DNA from: Candidatus Neoanaerotignum tabaqchaliae
GTDB taxonomy: Bacteria; Bacillota; Clostridia; Lachnospirales; Anaerotignaceae
Reading direction: 5' to 3'
NCBI GenBank assembly: GCA_904420235.1
Contig: CAJFUS010000097.1
Location: forward strand, 1-10,883
DNA: 10,883 nt
Positions 1 to 6,601 of the stretch are shown here, piece after piece. Both the position numbers and the translations under genes were made by a program. A model generated the notes under the pieces. The model was not told the origin of the DNA. It did no database searches and was given only the letters and a program-made list of their open reading frames with translations. Within the stretch, counting starts at the first letter, position 1. Every line of letters begins with the position of its first letter.

Positions 1-45
1 GGCCCCCGCAACAAATCCCATTGCCGCCGGTTTTAAATTTTTCAT
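1..45 (-). CDS. N-terminal fragment of an unidentified protein, cut by the window edge
   Basis: Reading the minus strand, an ATG at 45-43 opens a frame that stays open to the window edge and encodes MKNLKPAAMGFVAGA. A Shine-Dalgarno CGGAGG lies at 60-55, nine bases before the ATG, and a promoter-like pair lies further upstream (95-123), so the start is well supported. The short sequence has a basic start followed by a small hydrophobic stretch, as in a signal peptide or first membrane segment, but 15 residues are too few to name a family. It is divergent from the deacetylase gene at 246. Confidence 0.6.
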   Translation of the reverse strand, partial: MKNLKPAAMGFVAGA

Positions 46-75
46 ATAAAAATACCTCCGTTTCAGAAAATTCGC

Positions 76-123
76 TAAAATACTCTACATAGGTATTTTA
101 CAGCCTTATTGCATAAAATACAA
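76..123 (-). promoter_or_regulatory. Predicted promoter with overlapping dyad for the leftward gene
   Basis: On the minus strand, TTGTAT (123-118) and TAAAAT (100-95) are separated by 17 bases, a good sigma-A-like arrangement, placing the start of transcription roughly at 85-90. An inverted repeat TAAAATAC-N9-GTATTTTA (arms 76-83 and 93-100) covers the -10 box and the predicted start site. That placement would suit a repressor operator, but it could also be chance in AT-rich DNA. The regulator, if any, is unknown. Confidence 0.45.
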
Positions 124-245
124 TTACAAATTATTTACATAATTATTTTTAAAAAAAAATTAACAAATGCCTTTTTAACAGCCTAAAACCCAAAACAAGT
201 AAAATCATGGCTCCATAAGTAATATACTATATTGGAGGTGTAATA

Positions 246-800
246 ATGAAAAAATTGTTAAGGTTCAAAAAAAGAATAATTGCGTCGGTTCTTACTTTTG
301 CATGCGCTATATGTCTTGCGCACATTGCCCGTCCCATGGCTGTAAACGTGTTTAACTCAATATCGCAGGGGGAAAGAAAACTGCCAATATACTGCGTTGA
401 CACCGACGAGAACAAAGTAGCCATAAGCTTTGATGCCGCTTGGGGAGCCGATGACACAGACACCCTTCTTGACATACTAAAGCAAAATAATGTTAAAGCC
501 ACGTTTTTTATGTGCGGCTATTGGGTAGATAAATACCCCGAAGAGGTTAAGAAAATAGCGTCTGCAGGCCACGACCTTGGAAATCACTCGGCCACACATC
601 CTCATATGAACAGCCTGTCCTCAGAGCAGATAAAAAAGGAAATCCAAGACACACACCAAAAGGTTCTTAATCTAACAGGATATGAAATGGAACTTTTCAG
701 GCCGCCCTTCGGTGAATATAACAACACCGTAATTCAAGCCGCTTCAGAATGCGGTTATCACACTATCCAGTGGGATGTTGATTCGCTCAACATGGTTTAA
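246..800 (+). CDS. Sporulation-type polysaccharide deacetylase (NodB/CE4 domain), C-terminally truncated
   Basis: This is a 184-residue protein with an N-terminal membrane anchor (about residues 11-30, after a Lys/Arg-rich start) followed by a NodB homology domain. Visible motifs are ISFDAAWG (61-67; D63 is the first catalytic-motif aspartate, in the FDAAWG form typical of PdaB-like clostridial/bacillar sporulation deacetylases), the metal-binding NHSATH (H114, H118), RPPFGEY (152-158) and DVDS (177-180). CE4 enzymes remove N- or O-acetyl groups from cell-wall or other polysaccharides; this one would act outside the membrane. A GGAGGTG ribosome site (234-240) fixes the start. The reading frame ends right after DVDSLN, where PdaB-like proteins normally continue 60-70 residues to the last barrel strands and the Leu-His motif. 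None of the three frames downstream of 800 resembles that missing part. It is therefore probably inactive or decayed. Family assignment is secure; the specific PdaB-type role is inferred. Confidence 0.85.
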   Translation: MKKLLRFKKRIIASVLTFACAICLAHIARPMAVNVFNSISQGERKLPIYCVDTDENKVAISFDAAWGADDTDTLLDILKQNNVKATFFMCGYWVDKYPEEVKKIASAGHDLGNHSATHPHMNSLSSEQIKKEIQDTHQKVLNLTGYEMELFRPPFGEYNNTVIQAASECGYHTIQWDVDSLNMV

Positions 801-823
801 AACCTCTTTATTCTCAAAGTCTC

Positions 824-850
824 AATAAAGTTTTATCACAAAACTTTATT
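824..850. terminator. AT-rich perfect inverted repeat after the deacetylase gene (possible weak terminator)
   Basis: AATAAAGTTTT (824-834) and AAAACTTTATT (840-850) form a perfect 11-bp stem with the 5-base loop ATCAC. It lies 24 bases after the deacetylase stop codon and about 100 bases before the efflux-operon promoter. The stem is almost pure A/T and no long T-run follows, so termination would be inefficient. It may instead be a protein-binding dyad. Confidence 0.4.
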
Positions 851-952
851 TCCTGTCAACAGTATTTCCATAAAATATTTCGGTCTATATAAAATTATCT
901 TTTCATTAAAAAATTTTTAACGTTTTATTAACATTTCAATGGCATAATAATA

Positions 953-981
953 TTGACATGCATATAGTTTTATTATAAAAT
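953..981 (+). promoter_or_regulatory. Sigma-A-type promoter of the marR-hlyD-RND operon
   Basis: A consensus -35 TTGACA (953-958) and a -10 TAAAAT (976-981) are separated by 17 bases. Transcription would start near 988, giving a leader of about 75 bases before the MarR start at 1064. The leader and upstream flank contain short AT palindromes (906-920 and TTTAATTAAA at 1028-1037) that could be operator half-sites for the encoded MarR protein, but they are too AT-biased to call. Confidence 0.65.
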
Positions 982-1063
982 CTTTTTCTGTAACATAGTT
1001 TCGCGTCGGTTATAGGATAGCTGTAATTTTAATTAAACTATATATATTGCGGGGAAGATACAT

Positions 1064-1525
1064 ATGGAAACAAAAGAAAATACAAGAGTTTTGGCCAAAC
1101 AATTTCTGGATTTTCATCTGAAATTCGGGTGCTGGAACGCCCAAAACACAAGAAACCATTTTAACTTAAACGGGAAAAATGCCAATGAACTTTCAATGCG
1201 TCAATTTCAAATTCTTTTATTGCTCTATGAAACAAAGCTTGAAACGGTTTCCGGTTTGGAGGAGGTTCTTAAAATAAGCAAAAGCAGTCTTTCCCTAACC
1301 ATTTCAAAAATGGAAAAATCAGGATTTATAACTAAAAGCCAATATCCTGACGACGCGGACAGAAGAACCGTTCATATTAAAGTAACACCAAAGGGAGTTG
1401 AGATTCTTAAAAAATTTTATGAAATTGTGTGCGAGACATTTGACGGATTCTATATGTCACTTGACACAGCACAAAAAGAAAATCTTAAAACCGGTATTGA
1501 GAAATTAAGTAAAGTATTCAATTAG
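1064..1525 (+). CDS. MarR-family transcriptional regulator
   Basis: This 153-residue protein is the usual size for MarR repressors. It has a winged helix-turn-helix core at about residues 45-115: a helix around MRQFQILLLLYE, the recognition-helix region KISKSSLSLTISKMEKSG, and the wing with the family-typical D-x-R-R motif (DDADRRT). Helices at both ends provide the dimer interface. The start at 1064 is supported by GGGGAAG at 1051-1057. The stop codon TAG (1523-1525) lies inside the Shine-Dalgarno of the next gene (TAGGAGGA), so translation of the two is probably coupled. MarR proteins usually repress their own operon and release DNA on binding small phenolic or toxic ligands. The position directly upstream of an adaptor and an RND pump makes self-regulation of this efflux operon the natural inference. 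The ligand is unknown. Confidence 0.92.
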   Translation: METKENTRVLAKQFLDFHLKFGCWNAQNTRNHFNLNGKNANELSMRQFQILLLLYETKLETVSGLEEVLKISKSSLSLTISKMEKSGFITKSQYPDDADRRTVHIKVTPKGVEILKKFYEIVCETFDGFYMSLDTAQKENLKTGIEKLSKVFN

Positions 1526-1530
1526 GAGGA
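1524..1530 (+). promoter_or_regulatory. Ribosome binding site that decides the adaptor start codon
   Basis: AGGAGGA at 1524-1530 overlaps the MarR stop codon. An upstream TTG at 1534 is only three bases away, too close for initiation, whereas the ATG at 1540 is nine bases away. The adaptor therefore starts at 1540 and begins MKRK, which also gives a normal lipoprotein signal peptide. Confidence 0.75.
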
Positions 1531-1539
1531 ACATTGACA

Positions 1540-2946
1540 ATGAAAAGGAAATTAGTGCCAACAGCCGTTATAGCGGTTGCTATAGCCGCTTTGATGCTCT
1601 CGGGCTGTGGACAAAGCGACGGCGGCGCTTCGTCAGCAAGCTCCCAAGAGGGACAAAATCAACAGGTTACATATGTAGAGGTTATGAATACCTCTGAAAA
1701 CACAATCAAAAATGAGTATCTTTACAGCGGAACAATACAGCCAATAGAAGAAGTTACTGTTGCCGGAACCATACAGGGCAAAGTAGCTTCTGTAAATTAC
1801 GATGTTGGAGATTATGTAAATGCCGGGGACACACTTTATACAATGGATACTTCCGACATACTTAACAATAAAAGAGTTGCCGAGGCAAATTTAGCCTCTG
1901 CGGAAGCAAGCATACAGTCGGCCCAAACAAACTTGGACCTTGTAAACGGCGCAACAATGCAGTCTCAAATTGAGGCGGCCAAGTCGGCTTTAGATAACGC
2001 TCAGGTTACATATAACACTGCTAAAACCAACTATGACAACAACAAAGTACTTTTTGAAAACGGAATTATTTCACAAACAGAAATGAATCAGTATTCCGAT
2101 GCCTTATCAAATGCAGAGATAGCCTATAATCAGGCAAAACAGACTTACGACCTTACTTTGCAGATGCCGGAAGAAAACAAAAGAAAGGCTGAGGACAGCC
2201 TTAATTCCGCTTTAGCAGCAAGAGAAAGCGTTGTAGCGCAAATAAACTCATACAACAAGTCCTTAAGCGACGCCGTTGTAACAAGCCCTATTTCCGGATA
2301 TGTAACCGAGTGCAATGTGGAAGCTGGAACTGTTCTGTCAGCCTCTACGCCTTTTAAAATAGTTGACACATCAAAAGTTACAATGGATGTTAGTGTTTCG
2401 GAAGAATTAATAAACTCCCTTAAAGTTGGCGACACCGTTTCCGTATCGGTTCCAGCCGTATCAGCAAGCTCAAAAACAGGAACAATATCAATCATAAACC
2501 CTGCGGCCAACTCTGGCGGTACATATGATGTAAGAATAGAAATGGACAACGCCGACGGCACTCTTAAAAGCGGCATGTTTGGTGAGGTTAACTTTGTTAA
2601 AGACCAAAGCGACAACAACATTGTACTTCCTGTAAATTCCGTTATAACAAGGAACGGGGAAACATATGTGTTTGTTTATGAAAACGGAGTAGCAGTTAAA
2701 ACAAATGTTGAAACAGGAATAAACAATGGAAATGAAATAGAGATAACAAGCGGACTTGAACCGAATATGGAAGTTGTTGTTAAGGGCCAGACATATATTG
2801 ATGACGGAACACCAATAGCTATAGAAAGTCAAGAAACACCAGCTTCAGATGACAGCGCCGTTTCTGACAGCGCATCTGGCGGTGATAACAGCTCAGCCTC
2901 CCAAAACGGAAACGCTGAAAACAGCGCCGGTCAAAAGGAGGAATAA
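1540..2946 (+). CDS. RND efflux periplasmic-adaptor-like (HlyD/MFP) lipoprotein
   Basis: This 468-residue protein begins with a lipoprotein signal peptide: basic start, hydrophobic core, lipobox LSGC with the lipidated cysteine at residue 23. A Ser/Gly/Gln-rich linker follows, then the first half of a biotinyl-lipoyl domain (about 72-105, AGTIQGKVASVNYDVGDYV). Next comes a long alanine/glutamine-rich alpha-helical hairpin (about 110-240), the second lipoyl half (VVTSPISGYV near 246-255), a beta-barrel domain and a membrane-proximal domain ending in GLEPNMEVVVKG. The last 40 or so residues are a low-complexity Ser/Asp/Asn/Gly tail. In Gram-negative bacteria such adaptors link an RND pump to an outer-membrane channel. 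In this presumed monoderm the lipid anchor would hold it on the outer face of the membrane beside its pump. The gene sits between marR and the RND gene; its final codons contain the AAGGAGG ribosome site of the pump gene, so the two are likely made together. Confidence 0.93.
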   Translation: MKRKLVPTAVIAVAIAALMLSGCGQSDGGASSASSQEGQNQQVTYVEVMNTSENTIKNEYLYSGTIQPIEEVTVAGTIQGKVASVNYDVGDYVNAGDTLYTMDTSDILNNKRVAEANLASAEASIQSAQTNLDLVNGATMQSQIEAAKSALDNAQVTYNTAKTNYDNNKVLFENGIISQTEMNQYSDALSNAEIAYNQAKQTYDLTLQMPEENKRKAEDSLNSALAARESVVAQINSYNKSLSDAVVTSPISGYVTECNVEAGTVLSASTPFKIVDTSKVTMDVSVSEELINSLKVGDTVSVSVPAVSASSKTGTISIINPAANSGGTYDVRIEMDNADGTLKSGMFGEVNFVKDQSDNNIVLPVNSVITRNGETYVFVYENGVAVKTNVETGINNGNEIEITSGLEPNMEVVVKGQTYIDDGTPIAIESQETPASDDSAVSDSASGGDNSSASQNGNAENSAGQKEE

Positions 2947-2949
2947 TTA

Positions 2950-5900
2950 ATGCTCACCAAAATCTCCATTAAACGTCCGGTAACCACAATAATGGTAATA
3001 TTTATTGTACTTTTGGCCGGACTTATATCTCTTACATCTCTTAAGATGGACCTTATGCCTTCCATAGACATACCTATGGTTCTTGTAAGCACAACATACA
3101 CAGGCGCCGGTCCAGAGGAAATAGAGGAGCTCGTTACAAAACCCATAGAGGAAGCCGTTGGAACCGTAAGCAATGTCGATACCGTATCATCAACGTCAGC
3201 CTCTAACTCCTCAATGGTAATGATTCAGTTTATTGACGGAACGGACATCGACACCGCGGCAATGGATATAAGGGAACAGATAGACCTTGTAAAGGGCATG
3301 CTTCCTGATAATGCTGACGAGCCTATGGTTCTTAAGCTGGATATAAACAATATGTCATCAGTTGTTCTTGGCGTTGGCTCAACTACAATGGAAATACCAG
3401 AGCTTACTCAATTTGTTGACGACAATATAGTAAACGAGATAGAAAAAATAGACGGTGTCGCTTCTGTAAACACAATAGGCGGACTTGACCAGGTAGTAGA
3501 AGTAACCCTTGATATTAACCGTATGGACGGCTATGGCATAACAGCCTCGCAAATAGCCTCAACTTTGGCCACCGAAAACATCACTTCCCCAGTTGGACAG
3601 ATTACAAACGGAACTACAAAAATAACGGCCAAAACTTCGGGCGAGTTTAATTCAGTAGAAGATATTAAAAATGTTCCGCTTACAACATCTGGCGGAAGCA
3701 TTGTAAGACTCAGCGATGTTGCAAATGTTGAGCTTACTGTTGAGGACGAAGAGTCGTACGCTATAGTTAACGGAGAAAAGAGCCTTATACTTTCAATAAG
3801 CAAACAGTCTGATTCAAATATAGTGGATATATCGGACAAAATAAACGCAACGATGGATAAGCTTAACGCAAGGTATCCAGAAGTTACTCTTTCAATGCTT
3901 TCCGATACATCTCAGTATATAAAAGACTCTGTTAGTAATGTTTTAACAACAGTTTTCCAGTCGGCAGCAATGGCCGTTATAGTACTTTTCATATTCCTTA
4001 AAAGCTGGAGAACATCGGCCGTTATAGCCGTTTCAATACCTACATCAGTAATTGCCACATTCGCCCTTATGTATATAAACGATATGACACTTAACGTAAT
4101 ATCTTTGGGCGGTTTGTCAATAGCTATAGGTATGCTTGTAGACAACTCAACCGTTGTTCTTGATAACATATACAGATATCACTCAGACGGAGTTCCGGCA
4201 ATAGAAGCCGCCGACAAAGGCACAAATGAGGTTGGCATGTCTGTTGCAGCTTCAACTCTTACAACAGTAGCCGTTTTCATACCTCTTATGTTTGTAAGCG
4301 GGTCAATAGGACAGTTGTTCCACGACCTTTCACTTGTTGTGTGCTTCGCTCTTGCCGCTTCTCTTGTAGTAGCCATTACATTCGTTCCAATGGCATGCTC
4401 AAAACTGCTTGCCGGTGAAGATAAAAGAATTGTAAATGAGTCAAAAGGCGGTCCTATCGGAAAGCTTCTTGACAAATGGGGAGCCGCTCTTGATAAAATT
4501 GACAGCGCTTACAGATGGCTTCTTCACAAGGCTTTAAGAATGAAGAAGAGAGTTCTTCTTATAACACTTGTTATATTCTTGGCAACAATGAGCCTTATCC
4601 CAGTAGTAGGCCTTGAGCTTATGCCCGAGATGGACGAAGGCTCGGCGTCGATAAGCATTAATATGCCTCCGGGAACTGTTATAGAAGAAACAACAGCTGT
4701 TGTTGATGAGGTAATGAGCAGAATAAGCGATATACCTGAGACAGACGAATACTACATCATGGCAGGCTCAAGTGCATCATCTATGCTCTCCGGCTCAAGT
4801 CAAACTGACACAGCTTCAATAAGCCTTAACTTTGTTGACATAAAAGACAGAGACCGCTCAACAGAGGAAATAGTTGACGATATAACAGAACGTCTTAAAA
4901 CAATACCTGGCGCTGATATAACTATTTCGGCTTCAAGCGCAGCTATGGGTTCGTATGCCGGTTCCAGCGACGTTGAAGTTCAGATTAACGGAGATGACGC
5001 AGACAACATAAGAGAAGCCGGATACGCTATCGAAAATCTTCTTCTTGAACAAAATTGGGTAACCGAAGTAACAAACTCCCTTGGAGACCCTGAAAATGAA
5101 GTTAACGTAACAATAAACAGAGACAGAGCCACACAGTATGGAATAACAACCTCTTCCGTGGCCTCTGCCCTTGCAACTGCTGTTACCGGAAGTACAGCCA
5201 CAACATACAGAGTTGACGGAGATGAGATTGACGTAATTTTACAAAATGACGACTCTCAAATCAGTACAATAGGCGACCTTCAAAAAGTAACCATAAGAAC
5301 TGCTTCAGGCAGCATAATACCTATAACTGATGTTGTTAACATAACAACAGATGAAGCCGCCACAAGCATAGACAGAATTGATAACCATCAGTACATTACA
5401 ATTGGAGCCAATATAACTGGAATAGACACAGGAACAGCTCAGGAAAACATAACACAGCTTCTCAACAACTATCAGTTCCCTGATGGGTGCAGTTATGAGT
5501 TTACCGGTGAAATTGACACTATGGTTGAAACATTCACAAGCCTTGGTATAGCCCTTATAGTAGCTTTAGCTCTTGTTTACATGATTATGGCCGCTCAGTT
5601 TGAGTCATTTGTACACCCGTTCATAGTTATGTTCTCCGTTCCCCTTGGACTTACAGGAGCCATACTCGGACTTTTCATAACAGGAAACTCTATAACATCT
5701 ACGGCTTTCATGGGCTTTATACTTCTTGTTGGTACTGTTGTTAACAACGCTATAGTGCTTGTTGACTACACAAATCAGTTAAGAGCAAACGGAATGGAAT
5801 GCGACGAAGCTCTTGAGCAAGCCGGTCCAAGACGTTTAAGAGCCATACTTATGACAACGCTTACAACAGTTATCGGTATGATTCCAACAGCTGTGGCTGT

Positions 5901-6102
5901 TGGTGAGGGTACTGAAATGCAAAAGCCAATGGCCATAGCCATTATATTCGGTCTGTCGCTTTCAACCCTTGTAACCCTTGTATTTATACCTGTTCTCTAC
6001 TCTCTTGTAGAATCTCTTAGATTTAAAAAATTAAAAAGTAAAGTTGAAAGAAGAATGAACAGGAAACTTGGATTAAAAGAAAAAGACCCGAGAAACGTTT
6101 AA
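2950..6102 (+). CDS. RND-superfamily efflux pump (HAE1/AcrB-SwrC type)
   Basis: This 1050-residue protein is full length for the hydrophobe/amphiphile RND family. It opens with the classic SIKRPV start and TM1 (about 12-30), then a large external porter domain, TM2-TM6 (about 329-483), TM7 (about 534-555), a second external domain, and TM8-TM12 (about 866-1021). It ends in a basic cytoplasmic tail. Motif GMLVDNSTVVLDNI in TM4 carries D398, equivalent to AcrB D407; the next residue is Asn (N399) where AcrB has D408. In TM10 the GTVVNNAIVLVDY motif has N932 in the place of the AcrB proton-relay lysine K940. In TM11, RRLRAILMTTL keeps the conserved Arg and Thr. Such RND proteins are proton-driven exporters; SwrC/YerP of Bacillus is the familiar Firmicutes relative, exporting surfactin and drugs. 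The gene lies three bases after the adaptor stop. Substrate cannot be deduced; the MarR gene upstream suggests toxic amphiphiles. Confidence 0.95.
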   Translation: MLTKISIKRPVTTIMVIFIVLLAGLISLTSLKMDLMPSIDIPMVLVSTTYTGAGPEEIEELVTKPIEEAVGTVSNVDTVSSTSASNSSMVMIQFIDGTDIDTAAMDIREQIDLVKGMLPDNADEPMVLKLDINNMSSVVLGVGSTTMEIPELTQFVDDNIVNEIEKIDGVASVNTIGGLDQVVEVTLDINRMDGYGITASQIASTLATENITSPVGQITNGTTKITAKTSGEFNSVEDIKNVPLTTSGGSIVRLSDVANVELTVEDEESYAIVNGEKSLILSISKQSDSNIVDISDKINATMDKLNARYPEVTLSMLSDTSQYIKDSVSNVLTTVFQSAAMAVIVLFIFLKSWRTSAVIAVSIPTSVIATFALMYINDMTLNVISLGGLSIAIGMLVDNSTVVLDNIYRYHSDGVPAIEAADKGTNEVGMSVAASTLTTVAVFIPLMFVSGSIGQLFHDLSLVVCFALAASLVVAITFVPMACSKLLAGEDKRIVNESKGGPIGKLLDKWGAALDKIDSAYRWLLHKALRMKKRVLLITLVIFLATMSLIPVVGLELMPEMDEGSASISINMPPGTVIEETTAVVDEVMSRISDIPETDEYYIMAGSSASSMLSGSSQTDTASISLNFVDIKDRDRSTEEIVDDITERLKTIPGADITISASSAAMGSYAGSSDVEVQINGDDADNIREAGYAIENLLLEQNWVTEVTNSLGDPENEVNVTINRDRATQYGITTSSVASALATAVTGSTATTYRVDGDEIDVILQNDDSQISTIGDLQKVTIRTASGSIIPITDVVNITTDEAATSIDRIDNHQYITIGANITGIDTGTAQENITQLLNNYQFPDGCSYEFTGEIDTMVETFTSLGIALIVALALVYMIMAAQFESFVHPFIVMFSVPLGLTGAILGLFITGNSITSTAFMGFILLVGTVVNNAIVLVDYTNQLRANGMECDEALEQAGPRRLRAILMTTLTTVIGMIPTAVAVGEGTEMQKPMAIAIIFGLSLSTLVTLVFIPVLYSLVESLRFKKLKSKVERRMNRKLGLKEKDPRNV

Positions 6103-6132
6103 TAAAGTTAATACCCATTTTTGAGGATTAAA

Positions 6133-6166
6133 AAGCCATATATAAATATAGTTTTATATATGGCTT
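6133..6166 (+). terminator. Long AT-rich hairpin immediately after the RND gene
   Basis: AAGCCATATATAAA (6133-6146) pairs perfectly with TTTATATATGGCTT (6153-6166) over 14 bp with a 6-base loop. No T-run follows (GTGTT), so it is not a standard terminator by itself. It may be a 3'-end-protecting or processing hairpin ahead of the true terminator at 6187. Confidence 0.55.
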
Positions 6167-6186
6167 GTGTTAAAATACTAATAAAC

Positions 6187-6239
6187 AAAAACAGTGAGTT
6201 TTAATACGTTATTAATAAAACTCACTGTTTTTTATTTTT
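6187..6239 (+). terminator. Intrinsic terminator of the efflux operon
   Basis: AAAAACAGTGAGTTTTA (6187-6203) pairs perfectly with TAAAACTCACTGTTTTT (6216-6232). The loop contains a further small palindrome, and the T-rich tail TTTTTTATTTTT ends at 6239. The A-run on the 5' side makes it potentially bidirectional. It lies about 85 bases after the RND stop codon. Confidence 0.88.
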
Positions 6240-6416
6240 AAAAAATTCTTTGTAAATAAATAACAAGAAAACCTATAAAAATTTATTCATAACTATCATT
6301 TGCAAAGCAAATTAAATGATATTAAGCTGTAATTAATGCCCCTATCCTTAATTTTTAAAAAATTATATATAACTTCCCTTTATTAAATTATTTTTCTTTT
6401 CATCTTAAAAATTTTA
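6240..6416. other. AT-rich spacer with no recognised gene
   Basis: This stretch between the efflux-operon terminator and the riboswitch promoter is very AT-rich and has no credible reading frame with a ribosome site on either strand. The only structure I see is a nested dyad. ATCATTT (6295-6301) pairs with AAATGAT (6314-6320), and an overlapping alternative ATTTGC (6298-6303) pairs with GCAAAT (6307-6312). No function is assigned. Confidence 0.5.
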
Positions 6417-6445
6417 TTGATTTTTTACAAATTTTATGCAATAAT
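6417..6445 (+). promoter_or_regulatory. Predicted promoter of the TPP-riboswitch operon
   Basis: TTGATT (6417-6422) and an extended -10 TGCAATAAT (TG at 6437-6438, hexamer 6440-6445) are spaced by 17 bases. Transcription would begin near 6452, about ten bases before the conserved riboswitch aptamer, as expected for a leader RNA. The hexamers are imperfect, so the call rests partly on position. Confidence 0.5.
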
Positions 6446-6462
6446 TTAAGTTAGTTTAATAA

Positions 6463-6545
6463 TTGCGGGGGGACACTTTGTGTTGAGAAGGTTAAAACCT
6501 GACCCTTTGAACCTGTCGGTTAACACCGTTGTAGGGAAGCTTAAG
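6463..6545 (+). promoter_or_regulatory. TPP riboswitch aptamer (THI element)
   Basis: The conserved TPP-aptamer elements occur in order. A G-rich 5' strand (6467-6472) is followed by a small stem ACAC/GTGT (6473-6476 with 6480-6483), then the invariant TGAGA (6484-6488) and a variable stem AGGTT/AACCT (6489-6493 with 6496-6500). Next come ACCCTTTGAACCTG (6502-6515), a stem CGGT/ACCG (6517-6520 with 6525-6528) and the 3' core GTAGGGAAG (6531-6539). The CCC at 6503-6505 pairs with GGG at 6534-6536 to form the P4 helix. The outer P1 stem is short and the least clear part, so the exact ends are approximate. The element senses thiamin pyrophosphate and here precedes a thiamin-related binding protein gene, which independently supports the call. 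Confidence 0.95.
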
Positions 6546-6560
6546 CCTTTTAAATATGAC

Positions 6561-6584
6561 CTTCCCTCAATGGGAAGATTTTTT
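6561..6584 (+). terminator. Riboswitch expression platform: TPP-dependent transcription terminator
   Basis: CTTCCC (6561-6566) pairs with GGGAAG (6572-6577) across a 5-base loop and is followed by six T residues (6579-6584), forming a short intrinsic terminator. The same CTTCCC(T) can alternatively pair with (A)GGGAAG at 6533-6539 inside the aptamer core, which would destroy P4. The two pairings exclude each other: with TPP bound the aptamer keeps its strand and the terminator forms; without TPP the antiterminator forms. The ribosome site AGGAGG (6589-6594) lies outside both stems, so control should be at transcription rather than translation. Confidence 0.82.
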
Positions 6585-6601
6585 ATTTAGGAGGTTTTTT
6601 A

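Noticed and set aside
1534..1539. TTG at 1534 as the start of the adaptor protein
   Set aside because: It is only three bases from the AGGAGGA ribosome site, while ATG at 1540 has normal spacing and gives a standard lipoprotein signal peptide.
2145..2832. Minus-strand open frames inside the adaptor gene, and similar ones inside the RND and binding-protein genes
   Set aside because: They lie wholly antisense to strongly supported genes, lack ribosome sites and show no recognisable protein pattern.
106..6444. A shared 13-base word TTTTATGCAATAA in two promoter regions (118-106 minus strand; 6432-6444 plus strand)
   Set aside because: It overlaps -10/spacer sequence in very AT-rich DNA and occurs at different positions relative to each promoter; two copies do not support a regulatory motif.
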